Source of the DNA: Cellulomonas sp. NS3 | Lineage (GTDB): Bacteria; Actinomycetota; Actinomycetes; Actinomycetales; Cellulomonadaceae | Reading direction: 5' to 3' | NCBI RefSeq assembly: GCF_024757985.1 | Contig: NZ_CP103289.1 | Coordinates: 2,976,001 to 3,040,000 of the forward strand | DNA length: 64,000 bases | Shown here: positions 8,890 to 17,805 of the stretch, piece by piece | Layout: every line of letters begins with the position of its first letter | How positions within the stretch are numbered: position 1 is the first letter of the stretch | Translations under genes and position numbers: made by a program | Notes under the pieces: model-generated | The model's input: only the letters and a program-made list of their open reading frames with translations | Databases searched by the model: none | Told to the model about the DNA's origin: nothing

Positions 8890-10434
8890 TCAGCGGAGCC
8901 AGCGGCGCAGCCGCTTCTTGCTGGCCTTGGCCCACACGGACGGCAGCCGGTCCTCCATCTCGCGGGCGCGGACCTCTTCCAGCGCGTGCAGCCTGCCATA
9001 GGTGAACGCGGCACTCGGGTCGGAGGTGCTCTCGGCCAGCTCGCGGAGGTGTTCACGCAGGACGACGGAGTCCTGGTGCTGCCCTAGGAGCTCCTGCGTG
9101 CTCTCCATCGCGGCGGCGAACGCCCGGGCCTGGGGCCCGAACACGTCTCCGGCGAGCTCTGCTGCGTACCGGGCCTGCTTCGCGGCCTTGCGCGCGTCAT
9201 GCAGGAGCTCGGCGCGTCGTTCGGCATCGGTGGCGGCGCCGGCGCGCTCGACGAGCCGCCGGACTCGGGCGTACTCCCCCGCAACGCCCCGCCGCAGCGC
9301 CTTCCCGGCAGGCCGAGCGCCGCGCTCGGTCGTCGGAGGGCTCGAGACGAAGGCCTCGAGCGCGTCGAGGAGCCGGTCGTACCGCTCGCCGTCGAGCTCG
9401 GCGAGCACCGCCACGCGTGCGGCCTCGTATGTGGACCGCAGCGAGGAGTCCGCCTCGGACGGGTCCGCGGCGGGGAGGGCTCCGATGACGCGCTCGTGCA
9501 TCACCTCGGCGTCGCGGACCTCGCCCAGGACCGCCGCCAGCCACTTCAGCTCTGTGCGCAGCGGCCCGACGACCTCCGGGGCGAACGAGGGGCGGAACGT
9601 CGCCAGGGTGCTACGCAGCCGGCGGGTCGCCACGCGCATCTTGTGGACGCTGCCGGGTACGTCCATCCGCACCGGGAGGTCCTGAGATCGCAGCTGCTCG
9701 AGCTGGTCGCCCACGTAGACCAGGGCGACACTGCTCGTCGCGGACTTCGCCGAGGTGCGCTTGCCCTTCTTCCGACGGGGGCGCTCTGGGCGCAGGTCAG
9801 CACCGAGGACACGCGCCAGCTTGGAGACGTGCGGCGCACCCGTGAGGCCGCGCGCGCTCAGCTCCCCGGCTACCGCGGTCAGGACCTCGCCGTCCCCGTC
9901 GAGCGCTTCAACCTCGAGCTCGCGCCACGCGATCTCCGGGCCCGTTGCGTCACCCGGGCCCTCGAGGGGAAGGACCCGCCGGGCGCTGACGCGGTCGTCC
10001 GCGACCTCGAGCGCTGCGTGAGCCGTCGCGTCGAACAGCCGGTGCACCGTCCGCCTGGTGGTGACCTTGGCGACCGCGACGAGCGGCCGACCCTGGACGC
10101 GAGCCCGCACAAGACGCTGCAACGCGTCCGGGATCGTGCCCCCGGCACGCCCCGGGGGCAGGCGGACCTCGGTGCGCTCGGACTCACCGCTCGGGATCTT
10201 GAGGTGCCAGCCGGAGTCCCTGCCCCCGACCCGACGACGCAACGTCAGCCCGTGGCGCGCCAGATCCAGGTCGGCGGTGTCGTAGTACGTGGCACGCAGC
10301 ACCTGCTGGTCGGGCTCACCCTCGATCAACCGGGCGCTGCGGTCCCGGGGTTCCGCGAGCTCGAGCAGGCTCGGCACCTCGAAGCCGTCGTCGACAGAGA
10401 ACTTGACCTCGACCTCTCGGTACACCTCAGGCAT
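8890..10434 (-). CDS. CYTH-CHAD domain protein
   Basis: The protein has 514 residues in two domains. Residues 1-~200 are a CYTH (triphosphate tunnel metalloenzyme) domain with the diagnostic ExExK motif in REVEVKF (E7, E9, K11), the TYYDTADLDLARHGLTLRRR segment and the later WHLKIP strand. Residues ~230-514 are a CHAD helical domain, starting VHKMRVATRRLRSTL and rich in conserved His/Arg/Lys. CYTH enzymes hydrolyse inorganic triphosphate or act on triphosphorylated substrates, and CHAD domains bind polyphosphate. The protein is therefore expected to act on, or localise to, polyphosphate. A PPK2 gene 1.7 kb away supports this. Length is normal for the two-domain family. Confidence 0.9.
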   Translation of the reverse strand: MPEVYREVEVKFSVDDGFEVPSLLELAEPRDRSARLIEGEPDQQVLRATYYDTADLDLARHGLTLRRRVGGRDSGWHLKIPSGESERTEVRLPPGRAGGTIPDALQRLVRARVQGRPLVAVAKVTTRRTVHRLFDATAHAALEVADDRVSARRVLPLEGPGDATGPEIAWRELEVEALDGDGEVLTAVAGELSARGLTGAPHVSKLARVLGADLRPERPRRKKGKRTSAKSATSSVALVYVGDQLEQLRSQDLPVRMDVPGSVHKMRVATRRLRSTLATFRPSFAPEVVGPLRTELKWLAAVLGEVRDAEVMHERVIGALPAADPSEADSSLRSTYEAARVAVLAELDGERYDRLLDALEAFVSSPPTTERGARPAGKALRRGVAGEYARVRRLVERAGAATDAERRAELLHDARKAAKQARYAAELAGDVFGPQARAFAAAMESTQELLGQHQDSVVLREHLRELAESTSDPSAAFTYGRLHALEEVRAREMEDRLPSVWAKASKKRLRRWLR

Positions 10435-10515
10435 CCCTCAGTCATACCGCAGAACCACGGCATCGGCTCACGCGCCGGCGGACCGGGCCCGCACGGCCAG
10501 GTCCGCCGTGGCGGG

Positions 10516-11170
10516 TCAAGACTCCTGGCCGGCGTAGTCGGGCAGCTTGAAGGTGCGCTCGGCGTGACCGCCCGCAAGCTTGTGGTCGTTGTTGCCGATG
10601 TTCGCCAATCGTGAATCCTTGCCATTCGATCGCGGTCCGGTTGGCCGTCTTCAGGGCCTCGTCCGAGCGGAAGTCGAACCACCCGCGCCTGTACAGCCCG
10701 TCGCGCGGGTAGACCGCCCGGTCAAGGTTGGGCCGAGTCCAGGCGCGCAGGATCTCCGGCCGGGCCGTCACGAAGAACACCGCCGCTCCTGCGGCGTCCG
10801 CCGGCTGCGCGAGCTCGAGCACACCGGGCGTCGCGGGGCTCCTCAGACCGGGGCGTTAGGTGGTTTGCAGCGCCGTGCTTGTCGAGGTCGAGCACGACCG
10901 CGGTCCGAGCCCCCGACGCGTCGGGCAACCGGGTGGCGAGGTAGGCGGCTGCTTCGCCGGTCACGGCCCGGACCTCAGCGGTCCACTGCTCGTACGGCGG
11001 AAGAGCGAGCGCCTGGACGTCCCGCGCGGTCAGTGGCCCGGGTCGTGTCGGGTCCGTGGACGAGCCCGCCGCCGGCCCGCTCTCCGGCCCGCAACCGAGG
11101 CCGGAGAAATCCCCGCTCCCATGCCTACCGCCACCGCGGGGACGACTGCTCCCCAACGAAGTCCACGCAT
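10516..11170 (-). pseudogene. Secreted HAD-type acid phosphatase, decayed
   Basis: The parts of a signal-peptide-bearing HAD subfamily IIIB acid phosphatase can be read only by changing frame several times. A signal peptide (MRGLRWGAVVPAVAVGMGAG) starts at 11170. The next frame holds VRAVTGEAAAYLATRLPD and the nucleophile strand VVLDLD. One extra base at about 10880 separates that Asp from the TALQT that should follow. Roughly 30 codons are then missing before VLELAQPADAAGAAVFFVTARPE. This continues through SDEALKTANRTAIEWQGFTI, and a final frame change gives GNNDHKLAGGHAERTF and the stop. At least three frameshifts and an internal deletion make it non-functional. Confidence 0.75.
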
Positions 11171-11460
11171 GTGTCCGCCGCCCCCTTGGCCGCACCGCTG
11201 AGTGGTGAACTCGGACGAATGCCGCCAGGCATCGCCGCCGCGAGACTCGCACGCCCGAGGAACGTACTCACGCGTAACAGCGCCGGGCCGGGGAACGATG
11301 GCGGTACACCGCGCGAACGGGACGTGATTCCCGCTCGCCCTCCGCCGCCGCTGGGTGCGAGCCCCGCGTACCGCCGTCATCCGGGGGCGGGTCTCGGGTA
11401 AGACTGTGGAGGACCCCGGCCAGAACGGCCGCGGTCAGGCTCGGGGGGGCCACACGACAC

Positions 11461-11931
11461 ATGGAACATGTTGCGCGCGCAGAGCTGTCCTTGGTCACTC
11501 GTGCCCGTCGTCGGGTCGCCGACCACGCAACCCGGTGCGGAGCGTCGGCGGAGCAGAGCTTGGACATCGAGCTCCTCGCGAGCGAGATCGTCACGATCGC
11601 CGTCGTTCACGGCGCACCTGCTGGTCAGGTGCGTATCGCGACGGACCACACCAACGGCACCTTCACGGTCTCGGTCAGCAACCAGAGTCGGCGCGAGGTG
11701 GGGCATCCGCGACCCGCAGACCCGGCTGGACGCAGCCTGTGGATGGTGGAGAGCCTTGCGGCGTCGTGGGGGATCACCGCGGATCCTGACGGGAAGGTGC
11801 TGTGGTTCTCCGTCGAGCTCGACCCTTGCCACGAGCGGCTGGCACGCCGCCTCACCGCAGATCCCCCTCACTCCCGGCGCCCAGGAGCCGAACACTGGCT
11901 GAACAGTGTCCCTCAGCAGCGCTGCCCCTGA
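11461..11931 (+). CDS. RsbW/SpoIIAB-like ATPase-fold protein, degenerate
   Basis: The protein has 156 residues and resembles the single-domain HATPase anti-sigma kinases of actinobacteria (RsbW class). LDIELLASEIVTIAVVHG (residues 35-51) aligns with the N-box helix and GRSLWMVESLAASWGI (90-105) with the G2/lid region. The catalytic N-box Asn of SELVTNAVVHG is replaced by Ile46, and the G1 box is VSNQS instead of a DxG motif. These changes should prevent normal Mg-ATP binding, so the protein may act only as a binding partner or may be decaying. It is a possible distant partner for the two SpoIIE phosphatases at 2243-6103. The start has no strong ribosome site. Confidence 0.65.
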   Translation: MEHVARAELSLVTRARRRVADHATRCGASAEQSLDIELLASEIVTIAVVHGAPAGQVRIATDHTNGTFTVSVSNQSRREVGHPRPADPAGRSLWMVESLAASWGITADPDGKVLWFSVELDPCHERLARRLTADPPHSRRPGAEHWLNSVPQQRCP

Positions 11932-12165
11932 CACCGCCGGACCATCTGCTCTAGCGTCCCGACCTGAGCCCCGCCAGCACCGCATCGCACCGAAACGCAG
12001 GCTTCCTCGACCGGCACGCCTTCGACGTAGGACCGCGCACCCGGCCGGGGCGCTGAGCGCGATCACGGGAGCGGAGCGAGACTGAGGGCTCATCCACCGA
12101 AGGCACGACACGCACTGTGCCCACCCGCACAGACACAACAGCCTCGCCGGCTCCGGAGGTGCACG

Positions 12166-13251
12166 GTGATCGAGGACGACCCGATCAGCAGCGATCCCGC
12201 CGCGGGCGAGCCCAGGACCCCCGGAGAGCCGGCGGACGGGGCGGCCGCGGACGCCGCGCCGGACGACCGGTACCGCCGTCACCTGGCGCAGAACCTCCAG
12301 CTCGCTGCGCGGGCGGCGCCTGCCGAGGTCGTGGACCGAGTGATGCCCGGTGCGCTGGACGTCGACCTGTCGCAGCTGCGCGTCGAGGTCGACGACGAGG
12401 GCGAGCCGTTGCTGCTGCGCGCCGACGGCAGCGTCATCGACACGTGGCGCGAGGGCTACCCGTACCCCGAGCGGATGACGCGCCGCGAGTACGACCTGGT
12501 CAAGCGCGCGCTGCAGATCGAGCTGCTCAAGCTCCAGAACTGGATCAAGGACACCGGCGAGAAGCTCGTCATCCTCTTCGAGGGCCGCGACGCCGCGGGC
12601 AAGGGCGGCACGATCAAGCGGTTCACCGAGCACCTCAACCCGCGGGGGGCGAGGACCGTGGCCCTCGAGAAGCCGAGCGAGCGCGAGCGGGCGCAGTGGT
12701 ACTTCCAGCGCTACATCGCCCACCTGCCGGCCGCCGGCGAGATCGTCCTGTTCGACCGGTCCTGGTACAACCGTGCGGGCGTCGAGCGGGTCATGGGCTT
12801 CGCGACGCCCCTGGAGTACCTCGAGTTCACCCGGCAGGCGCCTGAGCTCGAGCAGATGCTCGTGCGCTCCGGCATCCACCTGGTCAAGTTCTGGTTCTCC
12901 GTCTCGTGGGCCGAGCAGCGCACCCGGTTCCTCATCCGCCAGATCGACCCCGTGCGGCAGTGGAAGCTCTCCCCCATGGACATCGAGTCCCTGGACCGGT
13001 GGGACGCCTACACAGAGGCGAAGGAGGCGATGTTCTTCTACACCCACACCGCCGACGCCCCGTGGACCGTCGTCAAGAGCAACGACAAGAAGCGCGCCCG
13101 GATCGAGGCCATCCGCCACGTGCTCGCCCAGTTCGAGTACGACGGCAAGGACCACGCCATAGTCGGCACACCGGACCCGCTGATCATCGGCCCCGCCCAG
13201 GTCGTGCCCGGAGCGGCTGACGAGGGCGCCCGACCGTTCCCGATGCCCTGA
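12166..13251 (+). CDS. ppk2: Polyphosphate kinase 2 (PPK2)
   Basis: The protein has 361 residues. The PPK2 domain fills residues ~95-335, with Walker A GRDAAGKGG (140-148), the lid-type segment EKPSERERAQWYFQRYIAHL and Walker B FDRSWYNRAGVERVMGF. PPK2 enzymes transfer phosphate between polyphosphate and nucleotides, usually in the direction that makes GTP or ATP from polyphosphate. The first ~90 residues are acidic, low-complexity and then a short extension; the total is slightly longer than a minimal class I PPK2. GTG at 12166 is chosen because GGAGGT lies about 10 bases upstream. The nearby CYTH-CHAD gene suggests a common polyphosphate theme, although the two are not in one operon. Confidence 0.93.
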   Translation: MIEDDPISSDPAAGEPRTPGEPADGAAADAAPDDRYRRHLAQNLQLAARAAPAEVVDRVMPGALDVDLSQLRVEVDDEGEPLLLRADGSVIDTWREGYPYPERMTRREYDLVKRALQIELLKLQNWIKDTGEKLVILFEGRDAAGKGGTIKRFTEHLNPRGARTVALEKPSERERAQWYFQRYIAHLPAAGEIVLFDRSWYNRAGVERVMGFATPLEYLEFTRQAPELEQMLVRSGIHLVKFWFSVSWAEQRTRFLIRQIDPVRQWKLSPMDIESLDRWDAYTEAKEAMFFYTHTADAPWTVVKSNDKKRARIEAIRHVLAQFEYDGKDHAIVGTPDPLIIGPAQVVPGAADEGARPFPMP

Positions 13252-13309
13252 CCCGGTGCGGAGGCCCTGCCGGGCTCGACGCCCCCTTCGGAGATCTGCT
13301 AGGCGACCC

Positions 13310-13543
13310 TCAGACGGGAGCCGGCGTTCCGGTCCACAGCCCGCGAGCAGCAACGAACCGAAGCTCGCCTGGGCCTGCACCGGTCGCGATATGCGCCACG
13401 CAGTAGTCCGCTTCAGGGGCTTCGGACGCGCGCTGGCCGACATCGACGACGCGAACCGTCACCACTTCCCCGAGCGTCGCAGCCTCTGACCAGTTCGAGA
13501 CGTTCCCCGCGAGCAATCCGTCGACGAAGACATACTCCGGCAT
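13310..13543 (-). CDS. Small conserved-looking hypothetical protein
   Basis: This 77-residue protein begins MPEYVFVDGLLAGNVSNWSE. Its ATG is preceded by GGAAGGA at good spacing, and the frame has normal coding GC bias. It alternates hydrophobic and charged residues (GEVVTVRVVDVG, then GELRFVAARGLW), consistent with a small beta-rich cytoplasmic protein. No family was recognised. It is convergent with PPK2, 58 bases away. Confidence 0.5.
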   Translation of the reverse strand: MPEYVFVDGLLAGNVSNWSEAATLGEVVTVRVVDVGQRASEAPEADYCVAHIATGAGPGELRFVAARGLWTGTPAPV

Positions 13544-13946
13544 CGCGATCCTTCCCTCTGCTCCGCCCCGCGTGTCGCTGCACCGCGACCCGCTGCTTCG
13601 ATCGGCTCGGCCAGCCTCAACCTGAAGTGCGCACGACCTGATCGCACCATCGGTTCACGCTAGATCGTCACGATGAACGCTCCCCCGTCCGGACGCGGCA
13701 TCCCCATGAAGATCTCCGACTCGACGAAGTCCGCTGTGCGTCAGACGCCTCGCACCCTCTCCGCGATCGATGATCATGCGAACGCAATGAGCAGCGGTCG
13801 ACAGCTCCGCCGACCGCAAGTTGAGCGGTGCGGGCTACCCGTGCACGGCGGCGCCTGGGCGGAGCCCCTCCTCCACCTCGGTGCGCCCATCGCCGGTGGG
13901 ACGTTGGGCTCTCGACGCAAGCCGCGCCGCACGAGACGGTGCAGCC
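13544..13946. other. 403-base interval with no convincing gene
   Basis: It separates the minus-strand small protein from the plus-strand membrane protein and must hold both promoters. The region is slightly less GC-rich than its surroundings. A frame from 13673 is open through much of the interval but has neither recognisable motifs nor a ribosome site. Nothing else was identified. Confidence 0.45.
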
Positions 13947-14453
13947 ATGTACACGTCCAGTGCCAACGTCGGGCCCTCGTGGGGGCACCGCGTCTTCAAC
14001 GCGTCGGTACGCGGCGGCGCCCTTGCGCGACAAGCTCGGGCCGTGGTCGAGGTCCTGACCGGCGCGGCGGCACTCGGGGGCGGCAGCCTGATGATCGTGC
14101 GCCCCGACGGGTCCTTGATCGGGCTGCAGCTCGACCTGCTCCACAGGACGCCCTTCACCGACTGGCGCCTCCCAGGAGTTCTGCTCGCGGGGTTGGTCGG
14201 CACCGCGTTCGTCGTCGCCGGGCTGCTGGAGCGCGCGGCCCACCAACGCGCGGCGCTGGTGTCCCTCGTCGCGGGCGCGGGGCTCGTCGTCTTCGAGCTC
14301 GTCGAGTGGTGGTGGATCGGGTTCCATCCTCTGCAGGCCGTGTTCCTGGCGACCGGCAGCGTGCTCGGAGCATCGGCGGTCAGGGCCCTCGTGCGCGGCG
14401 TCGCCGTGGGGGTGCATCTGGCCTCCGTGCACGGCGTCGGGGGACCAAGATGA
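13947..14453 (+). CDS. Small integral membrane protein
   Basis: This 168-residue protein starts MYTSSANVGPSWGH. Four hydrophobic segments can be seen: VLTGAAALGGGSLMIV, GVLLAGLVGTAFVVAGLL, ALVSLVAGAGLVVFELV and LQAVFLATGSVLGAS. A polar loop with an aromatic cluster (EWWWIGF) lies between the last two. The frame is open further upstream, but earlier codons read as non-coding. The stop overlaps the start of the next gene (ATGA), so the two are translated together, and the partner looks like a cysteine-peptidase-fold protein. The family was not recognised; a membrane partner or sensor for the downstream protein is possible. Confidence 0.7.
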   Translation: MYTSSANVGPSWGHRVFNASVRGGALARQARAVVEVLTGAAALGGGSLMIVRPDGSLIGLQLDLLHRTPFTDWRLPGVLLAGLVGTAFVVAGLLERAAHQRAALVSLVAGAGLVVFELVEWWWIGFHPLQAVFLATGSVLGASAVRALVRGVAVGVHLASVHGVGGPR

Positions 14454-15082
14454 CCGTCGACGTCACCGGGGCGAGCGTCGATCTTGTCTGGTTGCCGCTT
14501 GGCGCGGGTGGTCACCTCGTCCGCCATAGCGGGCGCCTGTACGAGCGGCTCACCGCGTGGAGTGAGAGGCGCACACCCTGTGACCTCTACCACTCCGCCT
14601 TGCAAGTCACGCTCGACGGACACGTCTGGGCAGTCGAGATGACACCGGTGCGGCGCGCGCACCTCGACCGCGGCGTCGTGGCCGAGGGAGCGGTCGGCAC
14701 GCGCCGGGCGACGCCGTGGCGCCTGTTCCGGTACGAGGTGCGCTGCTGGCGCGACGGGGCGATCCCCGATCTCGCGTACGCCGTGTCGAGCCCGGTGCGA
14801 CTCGCCTCAGGCCCGGCGGTGTGCCGGCGTGTGCTCCGCGTGCTCCCCTCCGTGCCCACACCCGTGTGGGGACGTGACGAGCTGGGACTCGGCGAGATGT
14901 GGAACTCGAACTCCGTCATCTCCTGGTGTCTCGAGAAGGCTGCCGTCGCCGACGCGTCGTTCGTCCGTCCGCCGTTCCGAGGCGGGGCGCCCGGGTGGGG
15001 AGCCGGCATCCGCGCCGCACGGATCAACCACGTCAGCAGGACGAGCAGCACGAGCGCTCACGCAGGCGCAAGACGGCCGTGA
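14450..15082 (+). CDS. Conserved hypothetical, papain-like (NlpC/P60-type) fold suspected
   Basis: This 210-residue protein starts at an ATG that overlaps the upstream stop by four bases. The sequence has a distinctive conserved look: DLVWLPLGAGGH, DLYHSALQVTLDGHVWAVEMTP, DRGVVAEGAVGTR, and WGRDELGLGEMWNSNSVISW. The LYHSAL...AVEMTP and later WNSNS patterns are reminiscent of lipid- or amide-processing papain-like folds, in which Cys, His and a polar residue cooperate. However, no canonical Cys-His pair is obvious (C194-type residues lie in a late CLEK segment). No signal peptide is present, so it acts in the cytoplasm or at the inner face of the membrane with its coupled membrane protein. Confidence 0.7.
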   Translation: MTVDVTGASVDLVWLPLGAGGHLVRHSGRLYERLTAWSERRTPCDLYHSALQVTLDGHVWAVEMTPVRRAHLDRGVVAEGAVGTRRATPWRLFRYEVRCWRDGAIPDLAYAVSSPVRLASGPAVCRRVLRVLPSVPTPVWGRDELGLGEMWNSNSVISWCLEKAAVADASFVRPPFRGGAPGWGAGIRAARINHVSRTSSTSAHAGARRP

Positions 15083-15417
15083 CGCGGCGGCGGCCTTGAG
15101 GCCCCGGGGGCTGCTCGGGTGCCACCGCACAGGCGGAGCTCACTGGTGTCTCGGGCCCGTCCGTGGTCCGCACGCGCTGCTCTCCATCGTTCCCGCGTGA
15201 GCGGTCCGGTCGAAGCAGCGGGCTGCGACAGTCACTGCTGGCACCCCGACCGGTCTCGGCGGCTGAGTTGCCGGGACTTAGCGCGACCGCGGTCTGGTGA
15301 GTGCACAGGCCATAAGTTCGCCACTCCGGCCTGCGACAGGCCGAGACGATGCCGGGCGGGACGCGAACGGCGGGTGGGCGTCCGGGGCGGAGCGCGCACC
15401 AGCCGTTCGCCGTCCGA
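15083..15417. other. 335-base convergent interval, no gene seen
   Basis: It lies between the plus-strand hydrolase-like gene and the minus-strand alkaline phosphatase, whose stop codons face each other. No convincing reading frame, RNA gene or strong terminator hairpin was recognised. Confidence 0.5.
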
Positions 15418-17202
15418 TCAGGGCGCGAGGCCCTCGCGGGTCGGGTCCTGCCCGGGCAGACCGGGGTCGACTGCGGCCGGAGCATCGCTCCGGGTGGGTG
15501 CGACGCGACCGGTCGGGTGGTCCAGGGCCTCGCCGAAGAGGGTCAGGTAGGCCATGCGGTAGACGTCGACGTTGTCGAACCGGTCGAACAGGGCGGTATC
15601 GAGCAGCTCGGCGTTCAGACCTTGCGCACGGGTGACGATGCCCCCGTTGAAGTCCGGGCCACCGGTCCATGCCAGAGCGAAGGGCAGCTCCTGGCCGAAC
15701 TGGTCCGGAGCCGCCCGGAACGGCGCGGTCTCCCGGCCGTAGCGCCCGTCGAGCGGGTTCTGCGGCGGGTCCTCTCCCTCGGCCTCTGCCCCGGTCGGGT
15801 TGACCGGGATGCTGCCGACGGTCGCGGGAATCTCGTCGTCGATGTTGAAGCCCGAGATCTGCGGGGCGCCGCCGGAGCTGTCGGCGGCCGTGAGGATCAG
15901 CGTGCGGGGGTGGTCGGCCTGGAAGTCGCGTGCGGCGCCGATCACACCGTTGGCGACGTTCAGCGCGGTCAGGGCGCCGATGCCGTTGTTGTTGTTGCCG
16001 AAGTTGTCGGTGCTCTCCACCTCGGAGACCAGGCCGAACGGTCGCCCGGTCCGCTCGGCGTGCGCCTGCAGCACCGCCAGCCCGAGCTCGTTCATCTCCG
16101 CGGCCGTCGGCGGGCGGTACCCGGGCGTGCCGGGCTCGGACCCGAAGAGGACGAGGTTGGTCTCCTTGGCGTCCACCGACACGGACGGGTCGACGAGGCC
16201 CCGGGCGATCAGGGACTCCTCGGGCTCGTCGTTGAAGATGTCCTCGTCCGCGAACAGGCCCAGCACCTTCAGCTCGGCCGGGTCGACCTTCCCGCTCGCC
16301 ACGCCGTCGCGCAGGCGCTCGAACTGGGTCCGGGTACGCACGACGGTGTAGCCCTCGGCTGCGGCGACCTCAAGGAGGTTGACGCCGTCGGTGCGCGTGC
16401 CACCGGTACGCGGGACCTCCGCGGTCAACGTCGCCCCGGCCGGACGGTGCACCAGGCACGTGAGCGGGATGGGCTCGGCGCGGCGCTCGGAACGGCGGAT
16501 CTGCGCCTTGGTGCAGTACCGGGTGCCGGCCGGCAGGAAGTTCTCCTCACCCCCGCCCATCACGACCACGGGGTCCTGGTCCTGGTCACCGAACCCGGGG
16601 CGACCGGTGATGATCTGCGCCACGATCCCGTTCGGGTCATCGCGGGTGGCGACCTCGGCCAGAAATGCCCCCGTGCCCGGCTCGGCGATGTCGCCGTCGT
16701 TGATGATCCCGATCGGGTGCCCGGCGTTACCGGCCTCACGCAGCCAGCTACCCGGGTACCCAGACAGGGCGTCGATCGACCGCGGCGGGTCCACGTTGCC
16801 GCCGAGCACGTCCTCGGCACCGCTGTCCGTGCCGAAGGATCCCGGCCCGTCGACCTTGAAGCCGAACGCATGCACCGTCGCACCGCCGTTCGAAGTCCCG
16901 TCGAGCTGGTCGGCCATGTGCCCGCGGTAGATCGTCATCTCCGGCAGCAGGTCCCACTGCGAGATCGCATCCGGCCCCTCCCAATAGATTCGGCCCGCAT
17001 CCCAGTACGCCGCATCCGTGCCGTCGGGGTGGATGAAGATCATGTTCCCCGTGTCGTCCAGCGACCGAGCACTGGCCGCTGCCTCATCCGCGCCCACGAC
17101 GAAGTCGTCGACGTTCGGCGCAGCGCCGACCACGACAGGCACCCCTGCCAGTGCCGCAACCGCCGTCGTGACCGCGACCGTCCGTGCTGTCGATCTGTTC
17201 AT
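15418..17202 (-). CDS. Secreted alkaline phosphatase
   Basis: This 594-residue protein has an N-terminal Sec signal peptide (MNRSTARTVAVTTAVAALAG, then VPVVVGA). It belongs to the alkaline phosphatase superfamily branch best known from cyanobacteria and actinobacteria. The first metal site lies in NMIFIHPDGTDAAYW, the likely nucleophile in MADQLDGTSNGGATVHAFG, and later metal ligands in GLFADEDIF and PFGLVSEVESTDNFGNNNNG. It would release phosphate from organic phosphate esters outside the cell. The gene is divergent from an ABC importer with a coupled metallophosphoesterase, which fits a phosphorus-acquisition role. The segment around the expected catalytic Thr/Ser differs from E. coli PhoA (no DSAAT), as usual for this branch. 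Confidence 0.85.
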   Translation of the reverse strand: MNRSTARTVAVTTAVAALAGVPVVVGAAPNVDDFVVGADEAAASARSLDDTGNMIFIHPDGTDAAYWDAGRIYWEGPDAISQWDLLPEMTIYRGHMADQLDGTSNGGATVHAFGFKVDGPGSFGTDSGAEDVLGGNVDPPRSIDALSGYPGSWLREAGNAGHPIGIINDGDIAEPGTGAFLAEVATRDDPNGIVAQIITGRPGFGDQDQDPVVVMGGGEENFLPAGTRYCTKAQIRRSERRAEPIPLTCLVHRPAGATLTAEVPRTGGTRTDGVNLLEVAAAEGYTVVRTRTQFERLRDGVASGKVDPAELKVLGLFADEDIFNDEPEESLIARGLVDPSVSVDAKETNLVLFGSEPGTPGYRPPTAAEMNELGLAVLQAHAERTGRPFGLVSEVESTDNFGNNNNGIGALTALNVANGVIGAARDFQADHPRTLILTAADSSGGAPQISGFNIDDEIPATVGSIPVNPTGAEAEGEDPPQNPLDGRYGRETAPFRAAPDQFGQELPFALAWTGGPDFNGGIVTRAQGLNAELLDTALFDRFDNVDVYRMAYLTLFGEALDHPTGRVAPTRSDAPAAVDPGLPGQDPTREGLAP

Positions 17203-17805
17203 CGTGGCTCCTCGTCGAGCAAGCGAGGCAAGTCGCCTCCTAGGCGTGTCGGCCTACGCCCACCCCAGGCTCAGAGCCGCACACATCCCCTGCCCATCGC
17301 GCAAGCGCCCAGCAGGCGAACACCAACCCACGCTTGGGGCGGAGGCGGCCGATCCGGCACAACTGCACTCACGGATCTCGATGCTTTCGGCCGTCGTGCG
17401 CCCGCGGCGCCCGGGCCGACAGCTGAGGTCGATTGCTGCGGGCACGCGCGCCGTCGCGGTGTCGACCGTCCGGTCATCGGCAACGCGGCGCGGCAGCGCA
17501 GCTGGCGCTCGGCCCTAAATCCCCGCGGGCTGCGGCACCCTGAACCATGTCAGCAAGACTGACCTTTGCGACCCCCTCTGCGCATTTCGCCGAGATCGCG
17601 CTTCGACCTCGCTCGACACCGTGATCGGCGTCTGCTGCGAGAGGCATCGCATCGGAGAAAGTCGGCCCGGTCGCGCGTCCAGGACTTCATGACGCGGATC
17701 TGACGTGTTCACGTGCGCGCACCCGGGGCGTCGGCTCCCCCGACTACCAAGTCCCTCGGCGCCGGCAGCGGCCGGGCCCCACACCTTCTGACCCGAGGGA
17801 CCACC
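17203..17805. other. 603-base divergent intergenic region with one candidate operator
   Basis: No gene was found in this long divergent interval between the alkaline phosphatase and the ABC importer. It is large enough for two promoters. The only clear symmetric element is ACGTGTTCACGT at 17703-17714 (ACGTG arms around TT), 92 bases before the importer start. The sequence GTTCACG there also resembles half of an actinobacterial PHO box (repeats of GTTCACC), but the second half is poor. Confidence 0.5.
17703..17714. promoter_or_regulatory. Candidate operator upstream of ABC importer operon
   Basis: The inverted repeat ACGTG-TT-CACGT could bind a GntR- or bHLH-like-site regulator. Alternatively, its GTTCACG core followed by CGCACCC could be a weak PhoP-type direct repeat. 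Position and symmetry are the only evidence. Confidence 0.3.

Noticed and set aside
11377-13443. Minus-strand 688-codon open frame
   Set aside because: Antisense to PPK2 and the RsbW-like gene, whose motifs are clear; the shadow has none.
15349-17562. Plus-strand 737-codon open frame
   Set aside because: Antisense to the alkaline phosphatase; Val/Asp/Arg-rich shadow composition.
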